Source: Snowella sp. | GTDB taxonomy: Bacteria; Cyanobacteriota; Cyanobacteriia; Cyanobacteriales; Microcystaceae | Direction: 5' to 3' | NCBI GenBank assembly: GCA_003249095.1 | Contig: QBMS01000037.1 | Span: 1 to 32,898, forward strand | Length of the DNA: 32,898 nucleotides | Shown: in pieces, positions 8,541-16,835 of the stretch | Layout of the letters: each line of letters opens with the position of its first letter | Numbering within the stretch: position 1 is the stretch's first letter | The notes under the pieces: model-generated | Database searches by the model: none | Seen by the model: the letters and a program-made list of their open reading frames with translations, nothing else | What the model was told of the DNA's origin: nothing | Position numbers and translations under genes: made by a program

Positions 8541-8595
8541 GATCCCCCCTGCCCCCCTTAATAAGGGGGGTGTCCAAAGGACGGGGGGATCTTTT
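8541..8595. repeat. C-rich/G-rich palindromic repeat between recombinase and dprA
   Basis: GATCCCCCC at 8541-8549 pairs with GGGGGGATC at 8583-8591, and inside this CCCCCCTT-AATA-AGGGGGG forms a second hairpin. A T-run follows. It belongs with the C/G-run hairpins at 16403, 20930 and 30660. Placed between two convergent genes, it probably also ends both transcripts. Confidence 0.75.
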
Positions 8596-8625
8596 CGTTT
8601 ACAACGTCCATATATTTCATTAAAG

Positions 8626-9750
8626 TCAACTCCTTTGATAGCGCATTCCTGGCAATTGCTTCACTAACCCCATTAATTCTAGCCCTAATAATTTTCCTGA
8701 GACTTCACTGGCACTTAATTCTGTTATTTGAATAATCGAATCAAAGCCAATGGATTCGTGATTTAACGCTTTAAAAATTTTTAGAGAAATTGGGTCTAAA
8801 TCGGGTAATGTTTCTGCTTCAGTGACATGAAGTAATGATAATTGTTGAGTCGGTTCTAAGGTGGGAATCGCGCCCAAGTTAGCTAATAATTGTTCTTGTT
8901 CAATAATAATTTCTGCTCCGTTATGAATTAAGGTTAAACAACCTTTCGCCTGGAGAACATCAGGAGAATTGGGTAAAGCATAAATATCTCGTCCAAATTC
9001 ATTGGCATATTTAGCTGTAATCAAAGCACCAGATTTCTCATCTCCTTCCATCACTAAAATGGCTCGACTCAAGCCCGCAATAATACGATTTCTGGCAGGA
9101 AAATTCCCCCGTTCTGGTTTCGTTCCGACGGCATATTCGGTGACGATCAAACCCTGGGTCGCAATTTCTTCAAACAGTTGACGATGTTGGGGCGGATAAA
9201 TTAAATCGAGTCCCGTCCCTAAAACGGCAATCGTCCGACCTCCTGCGTTTAAACAACTCTGGTGAGCATCGCCATCAATGCCTGCGGCCATGCCTGACAC
9301 AACGGTAAAGCCACTTTTTGCCAATCCCGTTGCAATTTTTTTTGTCCAACGACGACCATGTTCCGTCGGCGATCGCGTTCCCACAATGCCTATGCCTGGA
9401 ATTACCCCTGAATTTTCCTTTGGATTAACTTGACCGTAGTAATACAGAACAGGAGGAGGACTCGGAATTTCCCATAATAAAGCGGGGTAATCGCGATCGC
9501 TGGGAGTCCAAAAATTAGGATTTTTTTGGGAATGATCTTCTAATAATTGAAGAGGATCAATTTTGACCCGTTGTTCTAGAATGGTTTGGATCAATTTTCC
9601 GCCTAAACCGTTGACTTCTCCGAGGGCTTTTGGCGATGCTTTCCATGCATTTTCTAGGTGATCAAAATGTTGCTGAATTCGTTTTAATAAAATGGGGCCA
9701 ACACCTTTAATCGTTGACCAAGCTAACCAATAAATTCGTTCATCATTCAC
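8626..9750 (-). CDS. dprA: DNA processing protein DprA (Smf)
   Basis: Protects incoming single-stranded DNA and loads RecA during natural transformation; cytosolic. It is 374 residues long. Residues about 10-70 are a helix-hairpin-helix region (TIKGVGPILLKRI, EVNGLGGKL). The Rossmann-like DprA/Smf core spans about 80-295 and has GIVGTRSPTEHG near residue 122, SGMAAGIDGDAH near 150, the LGTGLDLIYPP segment and FPARNRIIAGLS. The C-terminal 65 residues form a winged-helix domain (FKALNHESIGFDSII, ASEVSGKLLGLELMGLVKQLPG). The domain set is complete and there is no sign of damage, so competence is plausible. Start ATG at 9750. It converges on the recombinase-like gene. Confidence 0.95.
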   Translation of the reverse strand: MNDERIYWLAWSTIKGVGPILLKRIQQHFDHLENAWKASPKALGEVNGLGGKLIQTILEQRVKIDPLQLLEDHSQKNPNFWTPSDRDYPALLWEIPSPPPVLYYYGQVNPKENSGVIPGIGIVGTRSPTEHGRRWTKKIATGLAKSGFTVVSGMAAGIDGDAHQSCLNAGGRTIAVLGTGLDLIYPPQHRQLFEEIATQGLIVTEYAVGTKPERGNFPARNRIIAGLSRAILVMEGDEKSGALITAKYANEFGRDIYALPNSPDVLQAKGCLTLIHNGAEIIIEQEQLLANLGAIPTLEPTQQLSLLHVTEAETLPDLDPISLKIFKALNHESIGFDSIIQITELSASEVSGKLLGLELMGLVKQLPGMRYQRS

Positions 9751-9778
9751 ACGCTTTCAACTCCTTGAATAAATTATC

Positions 9779-9807
9779 TGTAGGGGCGAATTGCGTTCGC
9801 CCTTTTC
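9779..9807. repeat. TGTAGGGGCGAATTGCGTTCGCCC repeat family, copy 1 (short hairpin)
   Basis: Arms GGGCGAA (9784-9790) and TTCGCCC (9796-9802) flank the loop TTGCG, followed by TTTTC. Near-identical copies occur at 12124-12152, 23501-23542 and 23554-23595, and a related palindrome lies at 12084-12101. Confidence 0.75.
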
Positions 9808-9945
9808 TTATTAAAATTGCGATCACCGTTTCTTTAATAAAAATTAATTGATCAATTTGACTAAAATAATTGAAATATCGAAACTTTTAAACATTAATCA
9901 TTGATGGATAACGTATAAATTACGTATAGATAAAATAGTCATCAA

Positions 9946-9985
9946 GACATAATATTAAGGACATAATATATTATGTCCCTACAAT
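9946..9985. repeat. ACATAATATATTATGT palindrome family, copy 2
   Basis: GGACATAATATATTATGTCC at 9959-9978 is a perfect 20-base palindrome, preceded by another GACATAATATTA and followed by CTACA, exactly as in copy 1 at 2648. It lies about 100 bases before the aldolase/dehydrogenase gene. Confidence 0.75.
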
Positions 9986-10078
9986 AGATGAAACTTATCG
10001 TAAAGTTCTGTATTTAGAGATATTTTATGGTATCTTGTTTTGTAAAAGATGTAATCCAAAGATTAACCTTAGTTTACT

Positions 10079-12052
10079 ATGAAAAATTTGTGGGATGACC
10101 AGGAAGCGGCTCGTTATCAGGGAGATTTAGCCCAAAGAGTTTATACATCCCGCCTTTTGGGACGGAATCCGTCTTTAGTATTACACGGAGGCGGTAATAC
10201 TTCGGTCAAAGTTCAGGAAACGAATATTGTCGGAGAAACGGAAGATATTTTGTACGTCAAAGGCAGTGGTTGGGATTTGGCCACCATTGAAGAAGCGGGA
10301 TTTGCGCCTGTCCGTATGCCCCATTTGTTGAAGTTGGCGAAATTAAGTTCTTTACCCGATCCCCAGATGGTCAATGAACTCAAAACCCAGATGACCCGTG
10401 CCAGTGCGCCGTCGCCTTCGGTGGAAACCATTCTCCATGCCATTTTGCCCTATAAATATGTGGATCATACCCATGCCGATGCGGTAGTGACGATTACCAA
10501 TACAGCAGACGGATTCGATCGCATTCAATCGATTTATGGAAATAAGTTGGTGATTATTCCCTACGTGATGCCAGGCTTTGATTTAGCGCGGGTTTGTGCT
10601 GAAAAGTTTTCTGCCGAAGCAGGGGAACAAACCATTGGCATGGTGTTGATGAATCATGGCATTTTTTCCTTTGGAGCAACCGCCAAGGAAGCCTACGATC
10701 GCATGATTGATTTAGTAAATTTGGCGGAAGATTATTTGAAACAAGAGGGAGCTTGGGAATTAGAAAAAAAACAACCGATAGTCCCCACTCAAGCAATTAC
10801 TCAAAGTTTAGCTAACCTGCGAGCCGAAGTTTCCCAAGTAGCAGGATTTTCGGTTATTTTAAATCGCCAAACCGATGAAAAGAGTTTAAATTTTGCCCAA
10901 CGTCCTGATTTAGCTCTAATTTCCCAACAGGGGCCTGCTACTCCCGACCATGTGATCCGCACCAAACGTATCCCCCAGATCGGTCGGGACGTTCGAGCCT
11001 ACGCCGAAGCCTATCAAACCTATTTCAATACGGAAGCGGCCAAAGTAAAAGATCCGAAAACCATGCTGGATGAGGCTCCCCGTGTTATTATCGACCCCGA
11101 ATTAGGACTCTGCACCGTTGGACAAACGGCCAAAAGTGCCGCGATCGTAGCTGATATTTACCAACACACGATGGAAATTATTGAACGAGCAACCCAATTA
11201 GGCGGTTATCAAGCCCTTTCTGCGACAGATATTTTTGAAGTGGAATATTGGGATTTGGAACAGGCAAAATTACGCACGGGGGGAACGCCACCGATGTTTA
11301 CAGGGGAAGTTGCCTTAGTGACAGGAGCGGCATCGGGAATTGGGAAAGCCTGTGTGGAATCCCTTTTAAAACGAGGAGCGGCGGTGATTGCCCTTGATAT
11401 TCAGCCAGAAATTGAGACTGTGCATAAACGGGCAGATTATTGCGGCATTCAATGCGATTTGACCGATGAAACCGCCTTTAATCAAGCGTTAACGAAGGGG
11501 ATCGAAACCTTTGGCGGTTTGGATATTTTGGTTTTGAATGCAGGAATTTTTCCGCCCAGTTGTCGGGTTGCTGACCTGAGCCAAGCCCAATGGCAAAAGG
11601 TGATGAATCTGAATTTGGATACCAATTTAATGCTGTTGCGTGAATGTTATCCTTTCCTCAAACTCTCTTTTAAAGGGGGTCGCGTTGTCGTAATCGGCTC
11701 TAAAAATGTGACCGCTCCAGGCCCTGGGGTTGCCGCCTATTCCGTCTCAAAAGCCGCGCTCAATCAATTAATTCGGGTAACGGCTCTGGAATGGGGACGC
11801 GATCGCATTCGACTGAATACCTTGCATCCCAACGCGGTATTTGATACAGGCATCTGGACAGAAGAAGTGTTAACTGCGAGGGCAAAACATTACGGTTTGA
11901 CCATAGAAGATTATAAAACCAATAACTTATTAAAAGTCGAAATTACCAGTCGAGATGTGGCTGAACTTGCCACCGAAATGTGTGGCCCTTTATTTAGTAA
12001 AACCACTGCGGCCCAATTACCCATTGATGGGGGAAATGAACGGGTTATTTAA
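10079..12052 (+). CDS. Bifunctional class II aldolase / short-chain dehydrogenase
   Basis: A 657-residue fusion. The N-terminal half (about 1-400) is a class II aldolase/adducin domain: GGGNTSVK near residue 38, the zinc-binding HTHADAV near 130 and MNHGIFSFG near 190. The C-terminal part (about 408-657) is a Rossmann short-chain dehydrogenase with TGAASGIGKA, NAGIFPP, a catalytic Ser region (VIGSKN) and YSVSK near 553-557. The family is annotated as rhamnulose-1-phosphate aldolase/alcohol dehydrogenase; by analogy it would cleave a ketose 1-phosphate and reduce or oxidise the resulting aldehyde. The true substrate in cyanobacteria is unknown to me, and no rhamnose kinase or isomerase gene is near. 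Both active sites look intact. It appears to be monocistronic, with palindromes after the stop. Confidence 0.88.
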   Translation: MKNLWDDQEAARYQGDLAQRVYTSRLLGRNPSLVLHGGGNTSVKVQETNIVGETEDILYVKGSGWDLATIEEAGFAPVRMPHLLKLAKLSSLPDPQMVNELKTQMTRASAPSPSVETILHAILPYKYVDHTHADAVVTITNTADGFDRIQSIYGNKLVIIPYVMPGFDLARVCAEKFSAEAGEQTIGMVLMNHGIFSFGATAKEAYDRMIDLVNLAEDYLKQEGAWELEKKQPIVPTQAITQSLANLRAEVSQVAGFSVILNRQTDEKSLNFAQRPDLALISQQGPATPDHVIRTKRIPQIGRDVRAYAEAYQTYFNTEAAKVKDPKTMLDEAPRVIIDPELGLCTVGQTAKSAAIVADIYQHTMEIIERATQLGGYQALSATDIFEVEYWDLEQAKLRTGGTPPMFTGEVALVTGAASGIGKACVESLLKRGAAVIALDIQPEIETVHKRADYCGIQCDLTDETAFNQALTKGIETFGGLDILVLNAGIFPPSCRVADLSQAQWQKVMNLNLDTNLMLLRECYPFLKLSFKGGRVVVIGSKNVTAPGPGVAAYSVSKAALNQLIRVTALEWGRDRIRLNTLHPNAVFDTGIWTEEVLTARAKHYGLTIEDYKTNNLLKVEITSRDVAELATEMCGPLFSKTTAAQLPIDGGNERVI

Positions 12053-12083
12053 AAAGATCAAAATTTCTACTTTTGAGCAAGTT

Positions 12084-12101
12084 GGGCGCAAGCTTGCGCC
12101 C
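12084..12101. repeat. Perfect palindrome GGGCGCAAGCTTGCGCCC
   Basis: An exact 18-base palindrome 32 bases past the aldolase stop, followed by CCTAC. It is an inverted relative of the GTAGGGGCG repeat that follows at 12127. It may end the aldolase transcript. Confidence 0.7.
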
Positions 12102-12123
12102 CTACCGACCATAGATTGACATT

Positions 12124-12152
12124 TTCGTAGGGGCGGATTGCGTTCGCCTTTT
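12124..12152. repeat. TAGGGGCGGATTGCGTTCGCC repeat family, copy 2
   Basis: GTAGGGGCGGATTGCGTTCGCC followed by TTTTT, one of at least four copies of this unit in the window. Together with the preceding palindrome it forms a pair in opposite orientation between two convergent genes. It ends 13 bases before the methyltransferase stop. Confidence 0.7.
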
Positions 12153-12164
12153 TAACTAAATTTA

Positions 12165-13397
12165 TCAACAATTTTTTTCGCTAATAATAATATATTCATA
12201 CAGCATGGTATTAAGGGTATTTCCCGTTTTATTACTGGGTGAATTTTTGGACGGCATGGCTTTACTGCTTAAGGCTCTTTCGTAGGTGACTAAATGTTTA
12301 CAGCCATTTTTTTCAAAGCGTTCCGCGATAAATTGATCGGTCGGGAGTTGAATTTTTTTAACCGTTCTATTGCCCACCACATAAATACTTTTTCCGCCTT
12401 TATTTATACTTTGAGCGATTCGATCAATAGAGTTTCCTAAATCTTCATAAAAAGATGATACTTCTAAAGCTCTTTTATGATTTTCTTGATTAATTTCAGT
12501 AATATAATCGGCGATAATTCCCTCTAAAAATAGTTCCTTTGATTTGACTCCCCCCATTAACATTCCATCAATTTTTCTGGCATAATCAATTCCCGCCCAT
12601 TCATTAGATAAGGTCGAAAATTGTCCATAGGCAACGGTGGTTCGACTATCTCCGTAGGGTGGACTGGTTAGTACAACATCAAAGGTATTTTTAGAGGGTT
12701 CAAATTTTGAATATTGAATATCAATTTTAATATTATTCAGTTTGGGATAATAAAAATTTTCATAAATGGCGATCGCATCATTAACTTTTTTAAAATAAAC
12801 CCCAAAAACGTCAGGATTGAAATTTAAAATTGCCTCTGATTTCATTTTATACAGTTTAAATTCATTATTTCTGGTGTAGGAACATTCCCGAACGGTTTCA
12901 GAAAAAGGAACTCGGAAAAAGCGTTTGATCTTTTCATCCTCGATTTGATCCAGAAAATACTTAATCACATTGAGATTTTGTAAGACTTCCTGGGAAAACC
13001 AAAAGTTAATATTGGTGATTTTCGGTAATATTAATTTTTTAAAATTTTCTTCATCCTTAATAAATTCAAAGATTTGATGGCGTAATTGGGTTTTGACTTC
13101 TGTGATTTTTTTAATCGAAATTTTGGTATATTTAGCCTTAGAAATTAAAATTGCTAAAGGATTAATATCAAAGCCAAACATTTCAGTAATACCACATTCT
13201 AAACCACTCGCAAAAGATGAACCTGAACCGCAATAGGGATCAAGTAATTTACCTGTTGAAATATTCAATTCTTTCAATATCTCAATGCCAATTTGAGGTA
13301 ACATTGTGGCGGGATACTTATGTAAATTGGGATAAACGGCACTATAGTATTGTCCCGCAAAATCATATTTTTCATTGCGAACTACCTGGTATTTCAT
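12165..13397 (-). CDS. Solitary amino-type DNA methyltransferase
   Basis: A 410-residue N4-cytosine or N6-adenine DNA methyltransferase. The AdoMet-binding motif LLDPYCGSGSS lies near residue 55-62, preceded by a motif-X-like segment (HKYPATMLPQIGIEIL). The catalytic motif TSPPYGD lies near residue 245; SPPY favours N4-cytosine but does not exclude N6-adenine. About 180 residues separate the two motifs, probably including the target recognition region. No restriction endonuclease or specificity gene is adjacent, so it looks like an orphan enzyme. It could be related to the cyanobacterial orphan GGCC N4-methyltransferase (Sll0729 of Synechocystis), which I cannot verify. The gene is AT-rich and is flanked on both sides by members of palindromic repeat families. 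Start ATG at 13397. Confidence 0.87.
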   Translation of the reverse strand: MKYQVVRNEKYDFAGQYYSAVYPNLHKYPATMLPQIGIEILKELNISTGKLLDPYCGSGSSFASGLECGITEMFGFDINPLAILISKAKYTKISIKKITEVKTQLRHQIFEFIKDEENFKKLILPKITNINFWFSQEVLQNLNVIKYFLDQIEDEKIKRFFRVPFSETVRECSYTRNNEFKLYKMKSEAILNFNPDVFGVYFKKVNDAIAIYENFYYPKLNNIKIDIQYSKFEPSKNTFDVVLTSPPYGDSRTTVAYGQFSTLSNEWAGIDYARKIDGMLMGGVKSKELFLEGIIADYITEINQENHKRALEVSSFYEDLGNSIDRIAQSINKGGKSIYVVGNRTVKKIQLPTDQFIAERFEKNGCKHLVTYERALSSKAMPSKNSPSNKTGNTLNTMLYEYIIISEKNC

Positions 13398-13444
13398 GAT
13401 ACTTTGTATAAATTAGTTAACCAGAGAAATAAAAAATAGTCGTA

Positions 13445-13465
13445 GGAACATAATATATTATGTCC
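13445..13465. repeat. ACATAATATATTATGT palindrome family, copy 3
   Basis: ACATAATATATTATGT at 13448-13463 is a perfect palindrome in the same context (GTAGG before, CC after) as copies 1 and 2. It lies between cysA and the methyltransferase gene, just after the cysA stop, and could end the sulfate operon transcript. Confidence 0.75.
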
Positions 13466-13477
13466 TGGTATCAAAAA

Positions 13478-14530
13478 TTAAATCGCAAAATTGAGAAATC
13501 CACTGGATTCAGAGAAAAACTTCGTTTGACGAGGTTTAATAAATACCGTTTGATTAATGTGTAAATCCAATTCAGCAAATTGTTCACGACTTAAATGGGC
13601 GACGACAGATTGCTCATCGGGTAAAATTAATTCTACCTGAATTTCCCAACCTAAATGGATAATCCGCTTAATAATTGCCTGACTGGTGACTTCATCGCTT
13701 TCCGTTTGCACGGCTAGATCATGGGGACGAACAAAGGCTGAATAGGACGCATGATAACCGTTTGTTTTGATAACATCCTGACCATTATTTTGAAATAAAG
13801 GAGCCGAACTGGGTAACACATTCACTTCCCCAATAAAACTCATCACAAAAGGCGTGGCAGGGTGATCATAAATTTCTGCGGGTGTGCCAATTTGTTCGAT
13901 TTTGCCATTATTCATCACCACAATTTCATCGGCAACACCCATTGCTTCTTCCTGATCATGGGTCACAAAAATACTGGTTAAATGGACTTCATCGTGTAAA
14001 TTTCGTAACCAATCTCTTAATTCTTTTCTGACTTTTGCATCCAAGGCCCCAAAGGGTTCATCTAACAGCAAAACTTGGGGTTGTACGGCCAATGCTCTAG
14101 CTAACGCGACCCGTTGCCGTTGACCGCCAGAAAGTTGGGAAGGATAGCGATCGCCGAGTCCTTTGAGTTGAATAAGTTCTAACAGTTCTTCGACTCGTTG
14201 CTTAATTTGTTTAGCAGGAGTTTTACGAATTTCTAGGCCAAAAGCGATATTTTTACGAATGGTTAAATGTTTAAAGAGAGCATAATGTTGAAACACAAAA
14301 CCAATATTTCGCTTGCGAATATCCACATGGGTGGCATCCTGTCCATTAATTAGAATACTTCCTTGATCGGGGGGTTCTAATCCCGCGATCGCTCTGAGGA
14401 GAGTCGATTTTCCCGAACCTGAAGGGCCAAGTAAGGCGACTAATGTGTTCTTCTTAACCTCTAAATTAATGTTTTCTAGTGCCTGAAAGCTACCAAAATT
14501 TTTGAAGACGTTGTTAACAATAATACCCAT
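13478..14530 (-). CDS. cysA: Sulfate/thiosulfate ABC transporter ATP-binding protein CysA
   Basis: ATPase of the sulfate/thiosulfate importer; peripheral on the cytoplasmic membrane. It is 350 residues long. Walker [10 protein letters not shown] is near residue 34, Q-loop region VFQHYALF near 81, signature LSGGQRQRV near 133, Walker [12 protein letters not shown] near 154 and switch His in FVTHDQEE near 190. The C-terminal about 110 residues are the regulatory TOBE-type domain typical of CysA. The start ATG (14530) lies at [13 protein letters not shown]. It is the last gene of sbpA-NIL-cysT-cysW-cysA, separated from cysW by 174 bases filled with repeats, which is unusual inside this operon. 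The substrate is assigned from operon context as well as sequence. Confidence 0.95.
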   Translation of the reverse strand: MGIIVNNVFKNFGSFQALENINLEVKKNTLVALLGPSGSGKSTLLRAIAGLEPPDQGSILINGQDATHVDIRKRNIGFVFQHYALFKHLTIRKNIAFGLEIRKTPAKQIKQRVEELLELIQLKGLGDRYPSQLSGGQRQRVALARALAVQPQVLLLDEPFGALDAKVRKELRDWLRNLHDEVHLTSIFVTHDQEEAMGVADEIVVMNNGKIEQIGTPAEIYDHPATPFVMSFIGEVNVLPSSAPLFQNNGQDVIKTNGYHASYSAFVRPHDLAVQTESDEVTSQAIIKRIIHLGWEIQVELILPDEQSVVAHLSREQFAELDLHINQTVFIKPRQTKFFSESSGFLNFAI

Positions 14531-14570
14531 AGTTTTTTAGTAAATCAAAAATAAAAATTAACTTCCCAAT

Positions 14571-14685
14571 CGCAGCAAGCTGCGGGGTATCACTTCGCTA
14601 CGCCTCTCACACTTCGTGGTTCGGCTTCACTCAACAGCACCCCTTCGGAAGCTGTTTTTACAGATCGCAGCAAGCTGCGGGGTAT
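14571..14685. repeat. Repeat cluster in the cysW-cysA gap
   Basis: TCGCAGCAAGCTGCGGGGTAT occurs twice, at 14570-14590 and 14665-14685; each contains the tight hairpin CGCAGC-AA-GCTGCG. Between the copies are more short inverted pieces (CTTCGCTACGCC, CTTCGTGGTTCGGC, AGCACCCCTTCGGAAGCTGTTTTTA). Hairpins followed by T-runs inside an operon could lower expression of the downstream cysA or protect mRNA ends. Confidence 0.7.
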
Positions 14686-14704
14686 GTATCCCACAGAATT
14701 AAGA

Positions 14705-15517
14705 TCAATGTCCTTTTCTACCCGTATATCGTTCTAGAATTTCTTTAACAACTAATGTAACTGCCGCTAATAAAGCGAGAATGACTGCCGCGCTAAAAGC
14801 CGCTTCAGTTTGGTAGTTTTTATATTCCTGTTCAACGAAAATAGGTAAAGTTGCTGTCTGTCCAATTATACTCCCAGAAACAACGGATACCGCACCAAAT
14901 TCTCCCATCGCTCTCGCATTGGTTAACAAAACCCCATACAATAAACCCCAACGAATATTGGGTAAAGTAATCCGCCAAAAAATTTGCCAATCTTTCGCGC
15001 CTAATGTCCGAGCCGCTTCTTCTTGATCGGTTCCCATTTCTTCTAATACGGGAATGACTTCTCGTGCGACAAAGGGCAAAGTAACAAAAATAGTCGCGAG
15101 AACCATACCAGGTAACGCGAAAATCAGTTGAATATCTTTTGCATGAAACCAACTACCAATCCAACCTTTTTGTCCATAGAGAAGAACAATCATTAGGCCT
15201 GCAACAACGGGAGAAATGGAAAAAGGTAAGTCAACCACACTCATAAATAAAGCGCGACCAGGAAATTGATTGCGAGCCAGCACCCAAGCGGCACAGAGTC
15301 CAAAAACGGTATTCAAAGGAACGGTGATTAGAGCAATTATTACTGTTAATTGAACCGCCGCTAGAAAATCAGGGGATTGAACGGAAGTCAAAAAAGGCTC
15401 TATTCCTTTATGAAATGCTTCGTAAAATACCGTGACAGTGGGAATTAAAATGATTAACGCAAGATAAATTAAGGCGATCGCGATTAACCAGGTCTTAGAA
15501 AATTTACTCAGTAGCAT
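14705..15517 (-). CDS. cysW: Sulfate ABC transporter permease CysW
   Basis: One of the two membrane subunits of the sulfate/thiosulfate importer; 270 residues with about six membrane segments, beginning WLIAIALIYLALIILIP. The cytoplasmic EAA loop that docks on CysA is visible (EEAARTLGAKDWQIFWRITL, near residue 165-185), followed by ARAMGEFGAV. The start ATG (15517) lies inside the end of cysT: the two genes overlap by 14 bases, implying translational coupling. The last residues (ERYTGRKGH) are basic and cytoplasmic. Confidence 0.95.
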   Translation of the reverse strand: MLLSKFSKTWLIAIALIYLALIILIPTVTVFYEAFHKGIEPFLTSVQSPDFLAAVQLTVIIALITVPLNTVFGLCAAWVLARNQFPGRALFMSVVDLPFSISPVVAGLMIVLLYGQKGWIGSWFHAKDIQLIFALPGMVLATIFVTLPFVAREVIPVLEEMGTDQEEAARTLGAKDWQIFWRITLPNIRWGLLYGVLLTNARAMGEFGAVSVVSGSIIGQTATLPIFVEQEYKNYQTEAAFSAAVILALLAAVTLVVKEILERYTGRKGH

Positions 15518-16364
15518 AACGGCGGCCCCACTGTTGCAAGAGATTAATAATTAATAAAAGAATAAGGGAAAATAGCAGTAAGACAGCTCCAATAACAGTC
15601 GCTCCTTCATAGTCATATTCTTCTAAACGCTGAAATACTAAAACAGGGGCAATTAAATCTTTAAATGGGATATTAGAAGAGACTAAAACGACAGAACCGA
15701 ATTCTCCAACGGCTCTCGAAAACCCTAACGCAACTCCTGTTAAAATTGGGGGAATTAAGGGGGGGAAAATAACACGCCAAAAGGTTTGAAATTCCGTTGC
15801 TCCTAATGACCAAGCCGCCTCTTCGGCTTCGTCTTCTAATTCCTGCAAAACGGGTTGCAATGTCCTCACCACAAAGGGCAAAGAAATAAAAAGCATCGCC
15901 ACGAAAACTCCCCAAATAGTGAAAGCAATCTTGATACCAAAGGGGACAAATAATTGACCAATCAAGCCTTTTTCGCTATAAACTGTTGCTAAAACTAAAC
16001 CTGCCACCGAAGTCGGTAGAGCAAAGGGAAGATCGACTGCGGCATCCACAACTTTTTTAAAAGAGAATTCATAGCGGACTAAAACCCAGGCAATCAAACT
16101 TCCCATTACTCCATTGATTAATCCTGCGGCGAGAGAGGTTAAAAAAGTTACGTTATAGGCAGAAATAGCAATAGGAGAACTGGCAACTTCCCAGAATTTT
16201 CCCCAACCGAGAGTTAAGGATTTGGTTGTAAGAGCTGCGATGGGAAGAATCAGAACAAATAAGAGATAGACTACGGTAACTGTCCAGGGAATGGAAATTC
16301 TTGACCAAAGCGTATTTTGGTTTTTGTTGATAATTTGAGAAGAATAATTGACGGTATTGCTCAT
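15504..16364 (-). CDS. cysT: Sulfate ABC transporter permease CysT (CysU)
   Basis: The second membrane subunit of the importer; 286 residues, about six membrane segments starting near residue 28 (VTVVYLLFVLILPIAAL). The EAA loop reads EEAAWSLGATEFQTFWRVIF, followed by SRAVGEFGSV. The N-terminal about 25 residues are polar and cytoplasmic. Start ATG at 16364. It overlaps cysW by 14 bases. The CysT/CysW order and the pairing with NIL protein and SbpA upstream follow the usual cyanobacterial sulfate gene cluster. Confidence 0.94.
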   Translation of the reverse strand: MSNTVNYSSQIINKNQNTLWSRISIPWTVTVVYLLFVLILPIAALTTKSLTLGWGKFWEVASSPIAISAYNVTFLTSLAAGLINGVMGSLIAWVLVRYEFSFKKVVDAAVDLPFALPTSVAGLVLATVYSEKGLIGQLFVPFGIKIAFTIWGVFVAMLFISLPFVVRTLQPVLQELEDEAEEAAWSLGATEFQTFWRVIFPPLIPPILTGVALGFSRAVGEFGSVVLVSSNIPFKDLIAPVLVFQRLEEYDYEGATVIGAVLLLFSLILLLIINLLQQWGRRYATE

Positions 16365-16402
16365 TATTTTTTGTTGAATAGAGTTTTTGAAAATATTTTT
16401 AT

Positions 16403-16433
16403 CCCCCTAAATCCCCCTTGGAAAGGGAGACTT
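16403..16433. repeat. CCCCCTAAATCCCCC repeat, copy between NIL gene and cysT
   Basis: CCCCCTAAATCCCCCTTGGAAAGGGAGACTT, a short C-run/G-run hairpin of the same type as those at 20930-21006 and 30660-30737. It lies inside the sulfate operon, between the NIL gene stop and the cysT start. Confidence 0.65.
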
Positions 16434-16437
16434 TAAT

Positions 16438-16740
16438 TCACCAACCGTCAATTTCCTGGCGATCGCGATTCAGAATTTCAACATCTAATTCAGATAAATA
16501 AAGCAAGGCATTGTCAATAGAGTCAGAAGATCCTTTTAAGAGTAAATCAAACCAACCACTTCCTTCAGCATTGACCCCCAAAATGGCCGCTTGAATATTA
16601 ACTTCTAACTGATGACGGGAGGCGAGTTGGAAAATAATCGGTTCATTGTGATGTTTCTGGGGAATTTTGATTCTGATTTGGGTTTGGGCTACGCGATCGC
16701 GCCCCGATTCATCTAAATTTAAAACATGAGCTTGAGACAT
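16438..16740 (-). CDS. Stand-alone NIL domain protein in sulfate operon
   Basis: A 100-residue protein made almost only of a NIL domain (ferredoxin-like fold known as the C-terminal ligand-binding domain of the methionine importer ATPase MetN). Typical features: RIKIPQKHHNEPIIFQLA strand and helix, LEVNIQAAILGVNAEGSGWFDLLLKG, and a final helix-strand DNALLYLSELDVEI. There is no membrane or signal segment, so it is cytosolic. A strong ribosome site, GGAGGAG, lies six to seven bases before the ATG at 16740. It sits between sbpA and cysT on the same strand. A role as a sulfur-compound or amino-acid sensor that gates the transporter is an attractive inference; no function is demonstrated here. 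Confidence 0.88.
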   Translation of the reverse strand: MSQAHVLNLDESGRDRVAQTQIRIKIPQKHHNEPIIFQLASRHQLEVNIQAAILGVNAEGSGWFDLLLKGSSDSIDNALLYLSELDVEILNRDRQEIDGW

Positions 16741-16835
16741 AATGATCTCCTCCGATAATAGAATTTAAAAAGTTAACAGTTGTCAATAAATTGGGTTTAG
16801 TTTAGAAAGATATTTCTCTCATTTAGCCAATCGTT

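Larger units (their letters stand above)
9751..10078. other. Divergent intergenic region with two repeats, dprA / aldolase fusion
   Basis: No gene seen. It contains a GGGCGAA-TTGCG-TTCGCCC hairpin at 9784-9802 and a 20-base palindrome at 9959-9978, each a member of a family found elsewhere in the window. The rest is AT-rich and must hold both divergent promoters. Confidence 0.5.

Noticed and set aside
14832..15152. An open frame inside cysW in another frame
   Set aside because: It overlaps the well-supported permease, is Arg/Ser-rich and has no family features.
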